Assembly (NCBI RefSeq): GCF_006494425.1
Contig: NZ_VHIV01000002.1
Coordinates: 992,001 to 1,056,000 of the forward strand
DNA from: Bacillus dicomae
GTDB taxonomy: Bacteria > Bacillota > Bacilli > Bacillales > Bacillaceae_G
Direction: 5' to 3'
DNA length: 64,000 bases
In this document: piece by piece, positions 11,304 to 21,896 of the stretch
Numbering within the stretch: position 1 is the stretch's first letter
How the letters are laid out: each line of letters begins with the position of its first letter
The notes under the pieces: model-generated
What the model saw: only the letters and a program-made list of their open reading frames with translations
What the model was told of the DNA's origin: nothing
Databases searched by the model: none
Translations under genes and position numbers: made by a program

Positions 11304-14300
11304 ATGTCTTTAACAAATGAACAACAAGAGCGATTTCAAATTTTGCTCCAGCAGTTGCAAATACCAGACGACCTTATAAACCAATATTTACAAGGCGGTG
11401 GTATTGAAAGGCTCGTTATTGATAAAGCGAATAAAAGTTGGCATTTTGATTTACAAGTGCCACGTATTTTGCCTACAGAATTATATGAATTGCTAGAAAC
11501 AAAGCTTAAGCAATCATTTTCTCATATTGCAAGAACAACATTTGCATTAGAAACAGAGAATAAACAATTTACTGAAGAAGAAGTGAGGGCGTATTGGCCA
11601 CTTTGTACGGAACGAATTACATTTTCACCTATGTTTGCTTATTTAAAGAAGCAGCTTCCGCAGGTGAATGGAGTGAAGCTACTTATAAATGTGAATAATG
11701 AGCTGGAATCTACTGCTTTAAAGAAAAACGTTGCGAAACCAGTAGGGGATCAATACGAGGCTTTTGGATTCCCGCGTTTCCAGTTAGACACACATATACA
11801 GCAAAATACAGAAGAAATGCAAAAGTTTCGTGAGCAAACGCAGCAAGAAGACCGTGAGCGTGTTATACAAGCTATGGAAGAAATGGCGAAGAAGCAAGCT
11901 GAAGAAAGCAGCGTTGTGCATGAAGGACCGATTACACTTGGGTATCTTATTAAGCCGGATGAAGAGATTACACCGATGCGAGAAATTCAAGATGAAGAAA
12001 GAAGAAAAACGGTTCAAGGATATGTCTTCCATGTGGAAACGAAAGAGCTTCGTAGTGGACGTACGTTATTAACTTTAAAAATAACGGATTATACAGATTC
12101 TATTATGATCAAAATGTTCTCACGTGATAAAGAAGATATTCCAATGCTACAATCCTTGAAAAAAGGAATGTGGGTGAAGGCTCGTGGTTCTGTCCAAAAT
12201 GATACATTCGTTCGAGATTTAGTAATGATTGCAAATGATATTAATGAAATAACAGGACCGTCTCGTAAAGATAAAGCACCAGAAGGCGAAAAACGTGTAG
12301 AGCTGCATCTTCACACTCCAATGAGTCAAATGGATGCTGTTACTCCTGTTTCTAGACTTGTTGCCCAAGCAGGTAAATGGGGACATGAGGCTATTGCCAT
12401 TACAGACCATGCTGTGGCTCAGTCGTTCCCGGAAGCATATTCTGCGGGTAAAAAGGCTGGAGTTAAAGTTATATACGGTGTAGAAGCGAATTTAGTTAAT
12501 GACGGTGTACCAATAGCCTATAACGAAGCGCATCGTTTACTTGCAGAGGAAACGTATGTTGTTTTCGACGTTGAGACGACAGGTTTATCAGCTGTATACG
12601 ATACAGTTATTGAGTTAGCTGCTGTAAAAGTAAAAGGTGGCGAAATAATTGACCGCTTTGAATCTTTTGCAAATCCGCATCAACCATTATCTGCGACGAT
12701 TATTGAATTAACAGGTATTACAGATGATATGTTAACCGATGCACCAGAAGTAGACGAAGTGTTTAAAAAGTTTGAGGCATGGATGGGCGACCATACACTT
12801 GTTGCTCATAACGCAAGTTTCGATATGGGCTTTATTAACGTAGGTTTTAAAAAGGCTGGGCTAGAAAAAACGAATAACCCAGTTATTGATACGTTAGAAC
12901 TTGCAAGATTCTTATTCCCGGAAATGAAAAACCATCGATTAAATACGATGTGTAAAAAGCTTGATATTGAATTAACGCAACATCACCGTGCGATTTATGA
13001 TACAGAAGCAACGGGATACTTACTTGTAAAAATGTTAAAAGATGTAATTGAAAAAGGATTTGAATATCACGATCAATTAAACGATAGCATGGGACAAGGG
13101 GATGCGTATAAGCGCGGACGTCCAAGTCATATGACATTACTTGCTACATCAGATGTTGGATTGAAAAATTTATATAAACTTGTTTCATATTCTCACCTGA
13201 ATTACTTTTACCGTGTACCACGTGTACCGAGGTCACTCTTAAAAAAATATCGTGAAGGAATTTTAGTAGGAACGGCTTGTGATAAAGGTGAAGTATTTGA
13301 GGCAATGATGCAAAAGGCTCCTGAAGAGGTAGAAGAAATTGCACAGTTCTATGATTACATTGAAGTAATGCCTCCAGAGGTGTTACGTCATTTAGTAGAG
13401 CGTGAACTCGTTCGAGATGAGGGGCAATTAAAAACAATTATTTCGAATTTAGTAAAACTAGGTGAGACGTTAGATAAACCAGTTGTCGCTACCGGAAACG
13501 TGCATTATTTAGATCCAGAGGATGCAATGTATCGTAAAATTTTAGTTAGTTCACAGGGCGGAGCCAACCCGTTAAACCGACATTCATTACCGCCTGTACA
13601 TTTCCGTACAACGGATGAAATGTTAGAGTGTTTCTCATTCTTAGGTGAAGACGTAGCGAAAGAAATTGTCGTAACGAATACACAAAAGATTGCATCATTA
13701 ATTGGCGATGTTCATCCAGTAAAAGATGATCTATACACACCAAAAATTGAAGGTGCAGATGATGAAACTCGTGATATGAGTTATAAAATGGCGCGTAGCA
13801 TTTATGGTGAAGAGTTACCTGAAATTGTAGAAGCACGTTTAGAAAAAGAATTAAAAAGTATTATCGGGCATGGATTCGCCGTAATTTATTTAATTTCACA
13901 TAAGCTTGTGAAAAAATCGTTAGTAGACGGATATCTAGTAGGTTCGCGTGGATCGGTAGGTTCATCATTCGTTGCAACGATGATGGAAATTACAGAAGTA
14001 AATCCATTACCACCACACTATGTATGTCCGAAGTGTAAGCAATCAGAATTCTTTAATGATGGTTCTGTAGGTTCTGGTTTTGACTTACCGGATAAAGAAT
14101 GTCCTGCTTGTAATATTCCATATGTAAAAGATGGACATGACATTCCGTTCGAAACATTCCTTGGATTTAAAGGAGATAAGGTACCCGATATCGATTTGAA
14201 CTTCTCTGGGGAATACCAACCACGTGCCCATAACTATACGAAAGTGCTGTTCGGTGAAGATTATGTATATCGTGCTGGAACGATTGGTACAGTTGCAGAA

Positions 14301-15605
14301 AAAACTGCTTATGGATATGTAAAAGGTTATGCAAATGATCACAATTTAACGATTCGAAATGCAGAGATTGACCGCTTAGTAGCAGGATGTACTGGTGTAA
14401 AACGTACAACCGGGCAGCATCCAGGTGGTATTATCGTTGTGCCAGATTATATGGACATCTTTGATTTCTCACCAATACAGTATCCAGCGGATTCAATAGG
14501 GGCTGAGTGGAGAACGACACACTTTGATTTCCACTCGATTCATGATAATTTATTGAAACTTGATATACTAGGACACGATGATCCGACCGTTATTCGTATG
14601 TTACAAGATTTAAGTGGTATTGATCCGAAAACAATCCCAACGGATGATCCAGAAGTAATGAAAATTTTCTCTGGGCCAGAATCGTTAGGCGTAACGGAAG
14701 AACAAATTAACTGTAAAACAGGTACACTTGGTATACCAGAGTTTGGTACGAAATTCGTAAGGCAGATGTTAGAAGAGACGAAACCGACGACATTCTCAGA
14801 GTTAGTCCAAATTTCTGGCCTATCACATGGTACGGACGTATGGCTTGGTAATGCAAACGAGTTAATTTATAACGGTACATGTACGCTGAGTGAAGTTATC
14901 GGTTGTCGTGATGACATCATGGTATATTTAATCTATCAAGGTTTAGACCCATCATTAGCCTTCAAAATCATGGAGTCGGTTCGTAAAGGTAAAGGTGTAC
15001 CAGAAGAATGGGAAGAGGACATGAAAAGTAATAATGTACCAGGTTGGTATATTGATTCATGTAAGAAGATTAAGTACATGTTCCCTAAAGCCCATGCGGC
15101 TGCTTATGTACTTATGGCTGTGCGTATTGCATACTTTAAAGTGCATTTCGCGCTTCTATTCTATGCGGCATACTTTACGGTTCGTGCAGATGACTTTGAC
15201 GTAGAGGCAATGGCGAAAGGTTCAGCATCTATACGTGCAAGAATTGATGAAATTGCGCAAAAAGGTTTGGATGCGGCGCCGAAAGAGAAGAGTTTATTAA
15301 CAGTACTAGAAATGACACTTGAAATGTGTGAGCGTGGATACTCATTCCAAAAGGTTGATTTATACCGATCGCATGCAACGGACTTTATTATTGATGGTGA
15401 TACTTTAATTCCGCCATTTAATGCGGTGCCTGGTCTTGGTACAAACGCAGCTTTAAGTATTGTAGAAGCACGCAAAAATGGAGATTTCTTATCAAAAGAA
15501 GATTTACAGCAGCGCAGTAAGGTTTCAAAAACAATTATTGAGTATCTAGATAGTCAAGGTTGCTTAGGAGATCTACCTGATCAAAACCAGTTATCACTGT
15601 TCTAG
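11304..15605 (+). CDS. polC: DNA polymerase III alpha subunit, PolC type
   Basis: Replicative polymerase of Firmicutes with built-in 3'-5' proofreading. The start is ATG 11304 (1433 residues, [12 protein letters not shown]), 5-6 nt from AAGGAGAG; GTG 11298 overlaps that SD. Domain order is: N-terminal region, OB fold ([16 protein letters not shown]), and PHP domain beginning [15 protein letters not shown] (about residue 333). The DnaQ-like exonuclease is inserted in the PHP region ([12 protein letters not shown], about 417). The zinc-binding [11 protein letters not shown]...CPAC precedes the palm with the catalytic [12 protein letters not shown] (about 962). Tandem HhH and the C-terminal domain end in the clamp-binding QNQLSLF. 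It is intact. Confidence 0.99.
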   Translation: MSLTNEQQERFQILLQQLQIPDDLINQYLQGGGIERLVIDKANKSWHFDLQVPRILPTELYELLETKLKQSFSHIARTTFALETENKQFTEEEVRAYWPLCTERITFSPMFAYLKKQLPQVNGVKLLINVNNELESTALKKNVAKPVGDQYEAFGFPRFQLDTHIQQNTEEMQKFREQTQQEDRERVIQAMEEMAKKQAEESSVVHEGPITLGYLIKPDEEITPMREIQDEERRKTVQGYVFHVETKELRSGRTLLTLKITDYTDSIMIKMFSRDKEDIPMLQSLKKGMWVKARGSVQNDTFVRDLVMIANDINEITGPSRKDKAPEGEKRVELHLHTPMSQMDAVTPVSRLVAQAGKWGHEAIAITDHAVAQSFPEAYSAGKKAGVKVIYGVEANLVNDGVPIAYNEAHRLLAEETYVVFDVETTGLSAVYDTVIELAAVKVKGGEIIDRFESFANPHQPLSATIIELTGITDDMLTDAPEVDEVFKKFEAWMGDHTLVAHNASFDMGFINVGFKKAGLEKTNNPVIDTLELARFLFPEMKNHRLNTMCKKLDIELTQHHRAIYDTEATGYLLVKMLKDVIEKGFEYHDQLNDSMGQGDAYKRGRPSHMTLLATSDVGLKNLYKLVSYSHLNYFYRVPRVPRSLLKKYREGILVGTACDKGEVFEAMMQKAPEEVEEIAQFYDYIEVMPPEVLRHLVERELVRDEGQLKTIISNLVKLGETLDKPVVATGNVHYLDPEDAMYRKILVSSQGGANPLNRHSLPPVHFRTTDEMLECFSFLGEDVAKEIVVTNTQKIASLIGDVHPVKDDLYTPKIEGADDETRDMSYKMARSIYGEELPEIVEARLEKELKSIIGHGFAVIYLISHKLVKKSLVDGYLVGSRGSVGSSFVATMMEITEVNPLPPHYVCPKCKQSEFFNDGSVGSGFDLPDKECPACNIPYVKDGHDIPFETFLGFKGDKVPDIDLNFSGEYQPRAHNYTKVLFGEDYVYRAGTIGTVAEKTAYGYVKGYANDHNLTIRNAEIDRLVAGCTGVKRTTGQHPGGIIVVPDYMDIFDFSPIQYPADSIGAEWRTTHFDFHSIHDNLLKLDILGHDDPTVIRMLQDLSGIDPKTIPTDDPEVMKIFSGPESLGVTEEQINCKTGTLGIPEFGTKFVRQMLEETKPTTFSELVQISGLSHGTDVWLGNANELIYNGTCTLSEVIGCRDDIMVYLIYQGLDPSLAFKIMESVRKGKGVPEEWEEDMKSNNVPGWYIDSCKKIKYMFPKAHAAAYVLMAVRIAYFKVHFALLFYAAYFTVRADDFDVEAMAKGSASIRARIDEIAQKGLDAAPKEKSLLTVLEMTLEMCERGYSFQKVDLYRSHATDFIIDGDTLIPPFNAVPGLGTNAALSIVEARKNGDFLSKEDLQQRSKVSKTIIEYLDSQGCLGDLPDQNQLSLF

Positions 15606-15621
15606 TGGGTAGGAAAAGTCT

Positions 15622-15650
15622 TTGCAAATCAACATTTGCTATGGTATACT
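15622..15650 (+). promoter_or_regulatory. Strong sigma-A-like promoter just after polC
   Basis: TTGCAA (15622-15627), a 17-bp spacer, and TATACT (15645-15650) with an upstream TGG extending the -10. It starts transcription about 280 nt before rimP and about 35 nt before the 15690 hairpin. It could serve the rimP-nusA operon or a short RNA. Confidence 0.6.
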
Positions 15651-15689
15651 ATTAACCGAGATAACCATGTCATGTATATTGTGTAAAAA

Positions 15690-15713
15690 AAAGAGTGGGG
15701 AAACCCACTCTTT
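15690..15713 (+). terminator. Hairpin between polC and rimP, A-run on one side
   Basis: AAAGAGTGGG pairs with CCCACTCTTT around GAAA, a stable tetraloop. On the plus strand only TTT follows. On the minus strand the stem is followed by a long U-run, so termination would be better in that direction, or it acts both ways. Confidence 0.6.
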
Positions 15714-15937
15714 CGTGTTACTATCTACGTTTTATTGATGTGGAGAGGTTAGAAATTTCTGTCGTATATACATATTTTGTTACAAGTTTTACTTCTTAAA
15801 TTTGGTAATACTAAGACAGATATTCCCTGCTTAACGGCAGGGGCTTTTGTTAGCTAACGAGAAAGAATAAGATAGACCGTTCTATGGACGGAGTCTTTTC
15901 TTGTAAATGGTACATGGCGGCAGGAAGGAGGCTGTTT
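15714..15937 (+). promoter_or_regulatory. Leader of the rimP-nusA-infB operon
   Basis: Non-coding stretch of about 220 bp. It holds a GGTAATACTA motif at 15804 and a CCCTGC/GCAGGG hairpin (15825-15842) followed by CTTTTGTT. A GC-richer segment with the rimP Shine-Dalgarno GGAAGGAGG comes next. The hairpin could be an attenuator; its T-tract is weak. No gene is seen. Confidence 0.4.
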
Positions 15938-16408
15938 ATGGATAAGAAAGTCACAGAAGTTGTAGAAGCATTTGCGCAGCCAATCGTTGAAGAGTTAAAT
16001 CTTGAACTTGTAGATGTAGAGTATGTGAAAGAAGGACAGGACTGGTTCTTACGCGTATTCATCGATTCTGAAAAAGGAGTCGACATTGAAGAATGCGGTG
16101 CGGTAAGTGAACGTTTAAGCGAAGCTTTAGATAAAGAGGATCCAATTCCTCATCTTTACTTTTTGGATGTATCATCTCCTGGAGCGGAACGCCCATTAAA
16201 GAAAGAAAAAGACTTCCAGCAAGCGGTAGGAAAACAAGTAGCAATTAAAACATATGAGCCGATTGATGGTGAAAAGATGTTTGAAGGAAAGTTACTTTCC
16301 TACGATGGTACTACAATTACACTATTATTAACAATTAAAACACGTAAAAAAGAAATCCAAATTCCAATGGACAAAGTTGCAAATGCGCGACTTGCTGTTA
16401 CGTTTTAG
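15938..16408 (+). CDS. rimP: Ribosome maturation factor RimP
   Basis: Assists 30S subunit maturation, upstream of S5 and S12 binding. The protein has 156 residues from ATG 15938 ([12 protein letters not shown]), which follows AAGGAGG ideally. Longer in-frame starts have no SD. Family landmarks are [20 protein letters not shown] in the N-terminal domain, then the conserved [17 protein letters not shown], then an SH3-like C-terminal domain. It heads the conserved rimP-nusA-ylxR-ylxQ-infB-ylxP-rbfA operon and is 17 bp from nusA. Confidence 0.97.
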   Translation: MDKKVTEVVEAFAQPIVEELNLELVDVEYVKEGQDWFLRVFIDSEKGVDIEECGAVSERLSEALDKEDPIPHLYFLDVSSPGAERPLKKEKDFQQAVGKQVAIKTYEPIDGEKMFEGKLLSYDGTTITLLLTIKTRKKEIQIPMDKVANARLAVTF

Positions 16409-16425
16409 TTAGAAGGGGGATCTTC

Positions 16426-17532
16426 ATGAGCACTGAGTTGTTAGATGCCTTGCTCGTATTAGAGTCAGAAAAAGGAATTAGCAAAGATATTATTATTGAT
16501 GCGATTGAAGCAGCGTTAATCTCTGCTTATAAACGCAATTTTAACCAAGCACAAAACGTTCGTGTGAGCTTTAACCCAGAAGTGGGAACAATTCAAGTTT
16601 TAGCACGTAAAGACGTTGTCGATAATGTGTTTGATCCACGTCTTGAAATTTCTGTTGAAGAAGCAAGACAAATTAATCCAAACTATCAAGATGGTGACGT
16701 ATTAGAGATTGAAGTAACACCAAAAGATTTCGGTCGTATTGCAGCACAAACTGCAAAACAAGTTGTAACACAACGAGTGCGTGAAGCAGAGCGTGGTGTT
16801 ATTTACTCCGAGTTTAGTGACCGTGAAGAAGATATCATGGTTGGTATCGTACAACGTCAAGATGCTCGTTTCATCTATGTAAGCTTAGGGAAAGTAGAAG
16901 CTTTATTACCTGTCAGTGAGCAAATGCCAAACGAACAGTACAAACCACATGATCGTATTCGCGTATTCATTACGAAAGTAGAAAAAACAACTAAGGGACC
17001 ACAAATTTACGTATCACGTACACATCCTGGTCTTTTAAAACGTTTATTCGAAATGGAAGTTCCTGAAATTTATGATGGAACTGTTGAAATTCGTTCTGTA
17101 GCACGTGAAGCAGGCGATCGTTCTAAAATTTCTGTACATGCAGAGAACATTGATGTTGATCCAGTAGGTTCTTGTGTAGGACCGAAAGGACAACGTGTAC
17201 AACGCATTGTAGACGAACTAAAAGGCGAAAAGATTGACATCGTTCGCTGGTCAAATGATCCAGTAGAATATGTTGCAAATGCTTTAAGCCCATCACAAGT
17301 TGTTAAAGTACTTGTAGATGAGGAAGAAAAAGCAACAACAGTTGTTGTTCCAGACCACCAACTTTCATTAGCTATCGGTAAGCGTGGACAAAATGCACGT
17401 CTTGCAGCTAAATTAACAGGTTGGAAAATTGATATTAAGAGTGAGTCTGATGCGAAACAACTTGGTATTGTAACAGAAGAAGATAGCGTAATCGCATTCG
17501 GATTCGATTCAGTTGAAGACGAAATCGAATAG
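16426..17532 (+). CDS. nusA: Transcription termination/antitermination factor NusA
   Basis: Binds RNA polymerase and nascent RNA, promoting pausing and intrinsic termination. The protein has 368 residues, the short Firmicute form without C-terminal acidic repeats. It has the N-terminal polymerase-binding domain, an S1 domain (about residues 135-200, VGIVQRQDARFIYVSLG), then two KH domains with VDPVGSCVGPKGQRVQRIV and LSLAIGKRGQNARLAAKLTGW. SD AGAAGGGGG precedes ATG 16426. It is in an operon with rimP and ylxR. Confidence 0.98.
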   Translation: MSTELLDALLVLESEKGISKDIIIDAIEAALISAYKRNFNQAQNVRVSFNPEVGTIQVLARKDVVDNVFDPRLEISVEEARQINPNYQDGDVLEIEVTPKDFGRIAAQTAKQVVTQRVREAERGVIYSEFSDREEDIMVGIVQRQDARFIYVSLGKVEALLPVSEQMPNEQYKPHDRIRVFITKVEKTTKGPQIYVSRTHPGLLKRLFEMEVPEIYDGTVEIRSVAREAGDRSKISVHAENIDVDPVGSCVGPKGQRVQRIVDELKGEKIDIVRWSNDPVEYVANALSPSQVVKVLVDEEEKATTVVVPDHQLSLAIGKRGQNARLAAKLTGWKIDIKSESDAKQLGIVTEEDSVIAFGFDSVEDEIE

Positions 17533-17543
17533 GGGTGATGAGT

Positions 17544-17816
17544 ATGAGCAATCGAAAAGTTCCGTTACGAAAATGTGTTGCAACGCAAGAAATGAAATCA
17601 AAACGAGAGCTAGTTCGCATTGTTCGTTCCAAAGAGGGAGAAGTGTCTATTGATTTAACTGGAAAGAAATCAGGACGAGGTGCTTATTTGTCAAAAGATA
17701 AAGAAAGCATCCTTCAAGCTCAAAAGAAGAATGTTTTGGAACATCATCTAAAAGCGAAAATCGACGGTTCTCTATACGAAGAGCTTCTTGAGCTTGTTGA
17801 GAAGGAGTCGAAATAA
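17544..17816 (+). CDS. ylxR: YlxR (DUF448) RNA-binding protein, RNase P modulator RnpM
   Basis: Small basic protein of 90 residues from ATG 17544 (MSNRKVPLRKCVATQ). GGGGTGA stands about 6 nt upstream of it, while GTG 17535 and ATG 17538 overlap or abut the SD. The family hallmark RKCVATQEMKSKRELVRIVR is followed by GKKSGRGAYLS, a surface that suggests nucleic acid binding. YlxR proteins have been reported to bind the RNase P RNA and modulate its activity. That function is family knowledge; the sequence alone shows only DUF448. It ends at the first base of the ylxQ start region, so the two are translationally coupled. Confidence 0.9.
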   Translation: MSNRKVPLRKCVATQEMKSKRELVRIVRSKEGEVSIDLTGKKSGRGAYLSKDKESILQAQKKNVLEHHLKAKIDGSLYEELLELVEKESK

Positions 17817-18128
17817 GTGTCCGATTGGAAATCGTTTTTAGGACTAGCAAACCGGGCCCGAAAACTTATTTCGGGTGAAGAACTCGTTTTAAAAGAAGTA
17901 CGAAGTGGCAAAGCAAAGCTTGTATTGCTATCTGAAGATGCGTCAGCAAATACTACAAAGCGCATCTCGGATAAAACGACGTATTACAACGTACCAATGA
18001 GAAAGGTCGAAAATCGACAACAATTAGGGCATGCGATTGGGAGAGATGAGCGAGTCGTTGTAGCTGTGTTAGATGAAGGCTTTGCGAAAAAGCTGCGTAG
18101 CATGCTCGATACAAATTACCGGGGGTGA
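17817..18128 (+). CDS. ylxQ: L7Ae/L30e-family RNA-binding protein YlxQ
   Basis: Protein of 103 residues starting at GTG 17817, directly after the ylxR stop, with AAGGAG inside the end of ylxR. It has the L7Ae/L30e/Gadd45 fold signature: [36 protein letters not shown], then [29 protein letters not shown]. Homologues bind kink-turn RNA. The precise cellular role is unclear, but the setting among ribosome-biogenesis genes supports an RNA function. Confidence 0.88.
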   Translation: MSDWKSFLGLANRARKLISGEELVLKEVRSGKAKLVLLSEDASANTTKRISDKTTYYNVPMRKVENRQQLGHAIGRDERVVVAVLDEGFAKKLRSMLDTNYRG

Positions 18129-18132
18129 AGGT

Positions 18133-20193
18133 ATGAGTAAAATTCGAGTGCATGAATATGCAAAACAACATAATATCTCAAGTAAAGATCTTATGACAAA
18201 ACTAAAAGAAATGAATATCGAGGTTTCGAATCATATGACAATGTTAGACGATGAAGTAGTAAACAAATTAGATAATGAGTATCAAGCTGAAAAACCTTCT
18301 GTTGCAGATGAGTTTGAAGTAGAAGAAAAAGTTGTTCGTAGTAAAAAGAACAGCAATAAGAAAAAGAAAAAAGGTAAAGGTAACGAAGACAAGCGTCAAG
18401 ATAACTTTACTGGAAGACAACAAACACAAATAGTAGAAACACCAGATAAAATTACTTTCTCTGGAAGCCTTACAGTAGGTGAGCTTGCTAAAAAATTAAG
18501 CAAAGAGCCGTCTGAAATTATTAAGAAACTCTTCATGCTAGGAATTATGGCAACAATTAACCAAGACTTAGATAAAGATACAATTGAGTTAATTGCTACT
18601 GATTACGGCATTGAAGTAGAAGAAGAAGTAATTGTAAGTGAGACTGAATTTGAAACATTCATCGATGAGCAAGATGATGAAGAGAACTTAAAAGAACGTC
18701 CAGCTGTAGTTACAATCATGGGACACGTTGACCATGGTAAAACAACATTACTTGACTCTATTCGTAACTCAAAAGTAACTGCTGGCGAAGCAGGTGGAAT
18801 TACTCAGCATATTGGTGCATACCAAGTTGAAGTAAATGATAAGAAGATTACATTCTTAGATACACCTGGTCACGCGGCATTTACAACAATGCGTGCTCGT
18901 GGTGCGCAAGTAACTGATATTACAATCCTTGTTGTTGCAGCTGATGACGGTGTTATGCCACAAACAGTTGAAGCGATTAGCCATGCGAAAGCAGCTGGAG
19001 TACCAATTATTGTAGCTGTGAATAAAATGGATAAACCAGCAGCAAATCCTGATCGCGTAATGCAAGAATTAACGGAATATGAATTAGTTCCAGAAGCTTG
19101 GGGCGGAGACACGATTTTCGTACCGATTTCTGCAATTCAAGGCGAGGGAATTGACAACTTGCTTGAGATGATTCTTCTTGTAAGTGAAGTAGAAGAATAT
19201 AAAGCAAATCCAAACCGCTATGCAACTGGTACTGTAATTGAAGCACAGCTTGATAAAGGTAAAGGAACTATCGCGACATTACTTGTTCAAAACGGTACGC
19301 TTCGAGTTGGAGATCCAATTGTTGTTGGAACATCATTCGGACGTGTTCGTGCAATGGTAAGTGATATTGGTCGTCGTGTAAAAGTTGCTGGTCCATCAAC
19401 TCCTGTTGAAATTACAGGTTTAAATGAAGTACCACAGGCTGGAGATCGTTTCATGGCATTCGCTGATGAGAAGAAAGCTCGTCAAATCGGTGAATCACGT
19501 GCACAAGAAGCGTTACTTGCACAACGTGGTGAGAAATCTAAATTAAGTCTTGAAGATTTATTCCAACAAATCCAAGAGAGCGATGTAAAAGAAATTAACT
19601 TAATTGTGAAAGCAGACGTACAAGGTTCTGTAGAAGCAATGGCAGCATCACTTCGTAAAATTGATGTTGAAGGTGTTAAAGTTAAAATTATCCATACAGG
19701 CGTAGGTGCGATTACAGAATCTGATATTATTTTAGCTTCTGCATCTAATGCAATTGTAATTGGATTTAACGTACGCCCAGATGTGAATGCGAAGCGTACA
19801 GCTGAATTAGAGAATGTTGATGTTCGCTTACACCGCATTATCTACAAAGTAATCGAAGAGATTGAATTAGCAATGCAAGGTATGCTTGATCCAGAATTCG
19901 AAGAAAAAGTAATCGGTCAAGCAGAAGTACGTCAAACGTTTAAAGTAACAAAAGTTGGAACAATCGCAGGTTGTTACGTAATAGACGGTAAAATTACACG
20001 TGATAGTGGCGTTCGTATTATCCGCGATGGTATAGTAATTTTCGAAGGACAACTTGATACGTTAAAACGTTTCAAAGATGACGTAAAAGAAGTTGCACAA
20101 AACTATGAGTGTGGTATTACAATTGAGAGATATAATGATCTTAAAGAAGGGGACATCATTGAAGCGTACATTATGGAAGAAGTGAAGCGATGA
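18133..20193 (+). CDS. infB: Translation initiation factor IF-2
   Basis: GTPase that delivers initiator fMet-tRNA to the 30S subunit and promotes subunit joining. The protein has 686 residues from ATG 18133 ([12 protein letters not shown]), preceded by GGGGGTGAAGG. The N-terminal IF2N domain is followed by a short Lys-rich linker, much shorter than in E. coli. The second IF2N domain ([22 protein letters not shown]) leads to the G domain, with GHVDHGKTT (about 197-205), DTPGHAAFT and NKMD. Domains II-IV complete the protein. ylxP overlaps its stop by 4 bp. Confidence 0.99.
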   Translation: MSKIRVHEYAKQHNISSKDLMTKLKEMNIEVSNHMTMLDDEVVNKLDNEYQAEKPSVADEFEVEEKVVRSKKNSNKKKKKGKGNEDKRQDNFTGRQQTQIVETPDKITFSGSLTVGELAKKLSKEPSEIIKKLFMLGIMATINQDLDKDTIELIATDYGIEVEEEVIVSETEFETFIDEQDDEENLKERPAVVTIMGHVDHGKTTLLDSIRNSKVTAGEAGGITQHIGAYQVEVNDKKITFLDTPGHAAFTTMRARGAQVTDITILVVAADDGVMPQTVEAISHAKAAGVPIIVAVNKMDKPAANPDRVMQELTEYELVPEAWGGDTIFVPISAIQGEGIDNLLEMILLVSEVEEYKANPNRYATGTVIEAQLDKGKGTIATLLVQNGTLRVGDPIVVGTSFGRVRAMVSDIGRRVKVAGPSTPVEITGLNEVPQAGDRFMAFADEKKARQIGESRAQEALLAQRGEKSKLSLEDLFQQIQESDVKEINLIVKADVQGSVEAMAASLRKIDVEGVKVKIIHTGVGAITESDIILASASNAIVIGFNVRPDVNAKRTAELENVDVRLHRIIYKVIEEIELAMQGMLDPEFEEKVIGQAEVRQTFKVTKVGTIAGCYVIDGKITRDSGVRIIRDGIVIFEGQLDTLKRFKDDVKEVAQNYECGITIERYNDLKEGDIIEAYIMEEVKR

Positions 20194-20471
20194 TTATCGC
20201 TTCACTCTCATTCGAGTGTATGATTTACGATGTGCATTCTTTAAAAGAGAAACGAGCAATTTTGCAAAGGGTGCTAACTCGTGTGAAGCAACGTTATAAC
20301 GTTGCTGTTTCAGAAGTAGGGCACCAAGATGTATGGCAACGTACAGAAATTGCAATTGTTTCCGTATCCTCAAATCGTGTTATTTGTGAAAAAGAAATGA
20401 ATCGTGTACTTGAGTACATCGATTCATTTCCTGAAATTGAACGTACGATAACACAATTGGAATGGTACTGA
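20190..20471 (+). CDS. ylxP: YlxP (DUF503) protein of the nusA-infB operon
   Basis: Protein of 93 residues whose ATG overlaps the infB stop (ATGA). It is a small alpha/beta DUF503 protein with the conserved [28 protein letters not shown] segment and [17 protein letters not shown]. Its biochemical role is not established. Conserved placement between infB and rbfA suggests ribosome biogenesis or RNA binding. rbfA follows after 15 bp. Confidence 0.88.
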   Translation: MIIASLSFECMIYDVHSLKEKRAILQRVLTRVKQRYNVAVSEVGHQDVWQRTEIAIVSVSSNRVICEKEMNRVLEYIDSFPEIERTITQLEWY

Positions 20472-20486
20472 ATGAGGTGAAGAGTT

Positions 20487-20843
20487 ATGAAATTACGTGC
20501 AAACCGTGTAGGCGAGCAAATGAAAAAAGAATTAGGCGACATTATCAGTCGTAAAATTAAAGATCCACGTGTCGGATTTGTTACAGTAACAGATGTACAA
20601 GTGAGTGGAGATTTACAAATTGCTACAGTGTATATTTCTGTTTTAGGTGATGAAGAACAGAAAGAAAGCACATTAAAAGGTTTAGCGAAGGCAAAAGGCT
20701 TCATTCGTTCAGAAATTGGCCAGCGTATTCGTCTTCGTAAAACACCGGAAATTTCCTTTGAATTTGATGAGTCTATCGGATATGGTCATCGAATTGATAC
20801 ACTTTTACATGAAATTAATAAAGAAGGCAAACGTGAAGAATAA
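20487..20843 (+). CDS. rbfA: Ribosome-binding factor A
   Basis: KH-like protein of 118 residues that binds the 30S precursor and aids maturation of the 16S 5' end and cold adaptation. Landmarks are [44 protein letters not shown], and the C-terminal [35 protein letters not shown] precedes ATG 20487. It is the last gene before a strong terminator. Confidence 0.97.
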   Translation: MKLRANRVGEQMKKELGDIISRKIKDPRVGFVTVTDVQVSGDLQIATVYISVLGDEEQKESTLKGLAKAKGFIRSEIGQRIRLRKTPEISFEFDESIGYGHRIDTLLHEINKEGKREE

Positions 20844-20871
20844 TGGATAGACAATTGTCTATCCATTTTTT
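20843..20871 (+). terminator. Intrinsic terminator after rbfA
   Basis: ATGGATAGACAA/TTGTCTATCCAT is a perfect 24-nt palindrome followed by T4. It ends the rimP-rbfA operon, its first base being the last base of the rbfA stop codon. Confidence 0.9.
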
Positions 20872-20929
20872 CAATGCAAAATAAATTTTGGACATTTACT
20901 ATGAAAGAATTATGATGAGGTGAACATAT

Positions 20930-21853
20930 ATGGAAGGTGTAGTATTATTACATAAGCCAAAAGGCATGACATCACATGATTGTGTATTTAAATTAAGAAA
21001 GATATTGCGTGAGAAACGAATTGGTCATACAGGAACATTAGATCCAGATGTAACAGGAGTATTACCTATTTGTGTTGGAAGAGCAACGAAGATTGCACAA
21101 TTTTTAACAAGTGAAACAAAAACATATGAAGGTGAAGTGACATTAGGATTTTCAACAACAACTGAAGATGCTTCTGGTGAAGTTGTGGAAACGAAAAATG
21201 TAGATCGTGTTATTACTCGTAAGGAAGTGGAAGAGGTTCTTATGGCATTAACAGGTACGATTGAGCAAATGCCCCCAATGTTTTCAGCTGTAAAAGTTAA
21301 CGGAAAAAAATTATATGAATATGCAAGAGCAGGACAGGAAGTGGAACGTCCAGTTCGTACAATTACAATTCATGAATTTGTATTACTAGATGACCGTGAA
21401 GTTTTTGAAGGAGAAAATATTTCATTTCGTTTCCGTGTAACGTGTAGTAAAGGAACATATGTAAGAACGTTAGCAGTAATGATTGGTGAAAAACTTGGTT
21501 TTCCATCACATATGTCTCACCTTGTAAGAACAGCTTCTGGTGAATTTTTATTAGAAGATTGCATATCATTTGAAGAAATTGAAGAAAACGTGCAAAATGG
21601 AACAGTAGAGTCTATCTTTATTTCAATTGATGAAGCATTAAGTAAGTTCCCGAAAATGGTTGTAGATGAAAAGCAAGCAGAGAAAATAAAGAATGGTATG
21701 TTCTTAAAAAATGAATTGGAAATAACGGCGCCATTTATAACAGTGTTTGATAAAAACGATCATTGCCTTGCAATTTATGAGCATCATCCAAAACATCCTG
21801 GTATGCTAAAGCCGATGAAAGTACTTGTGAATAATCAAGAACTAAAGCTATAA
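20930..21853 (+). CDS. truB: tRNA pseudouridine-55 synthase
   Basis: Converts U55 in the T-loop of tRNAs to pseudouridine. The protein has 307 residues. The N-terminal VLLHKPKGMTSHDCVFKLRKIL and HTGTLDPDVTGVLPICVGRATK contain the catalytic Asp38 of the GTLDP motif. Later segments are PMFSAVKVNGKKLYEYARAG and CSKGTYVRTLAVMIGEKLG, and the protein ends in a C-terminal PUA-like domain. SD TGAGGTGA lies before ATG 20930. It is paired with ribF, as in most Bacillus. Confidence 0.97.
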   Translation: MEGVVLLHKPKGMTSHDCVFKLRKILREKRIGHTGTLDPDVTGVLPICVGRATKIAQFLTSETKTYEGEVTLGFSTTTEDASGEVVETKNVDRVITRKEVEEVLMALTGTIEQMPPMFSAVKVNGKKLYEYARAGQEVERPVRTITIHEFVLLDDREVFEGENISFRFRVTCSKGTYVRTLAVMIGEKLGFPSHMSHLVRTASGEFLLEDCISFEEIEENVQNGTVESIFISIDEALSKFPKMVVDEKQAEKIKNGMFLKNELEITAPFITVFDKNDHCLAIYEHHPKHPGMLKPMKVLVNNQELKL

Positions 21854-21896
21854 TGAATTATTGGAAGGATTATTACAGAAAAAGGTGAATTCAAGC

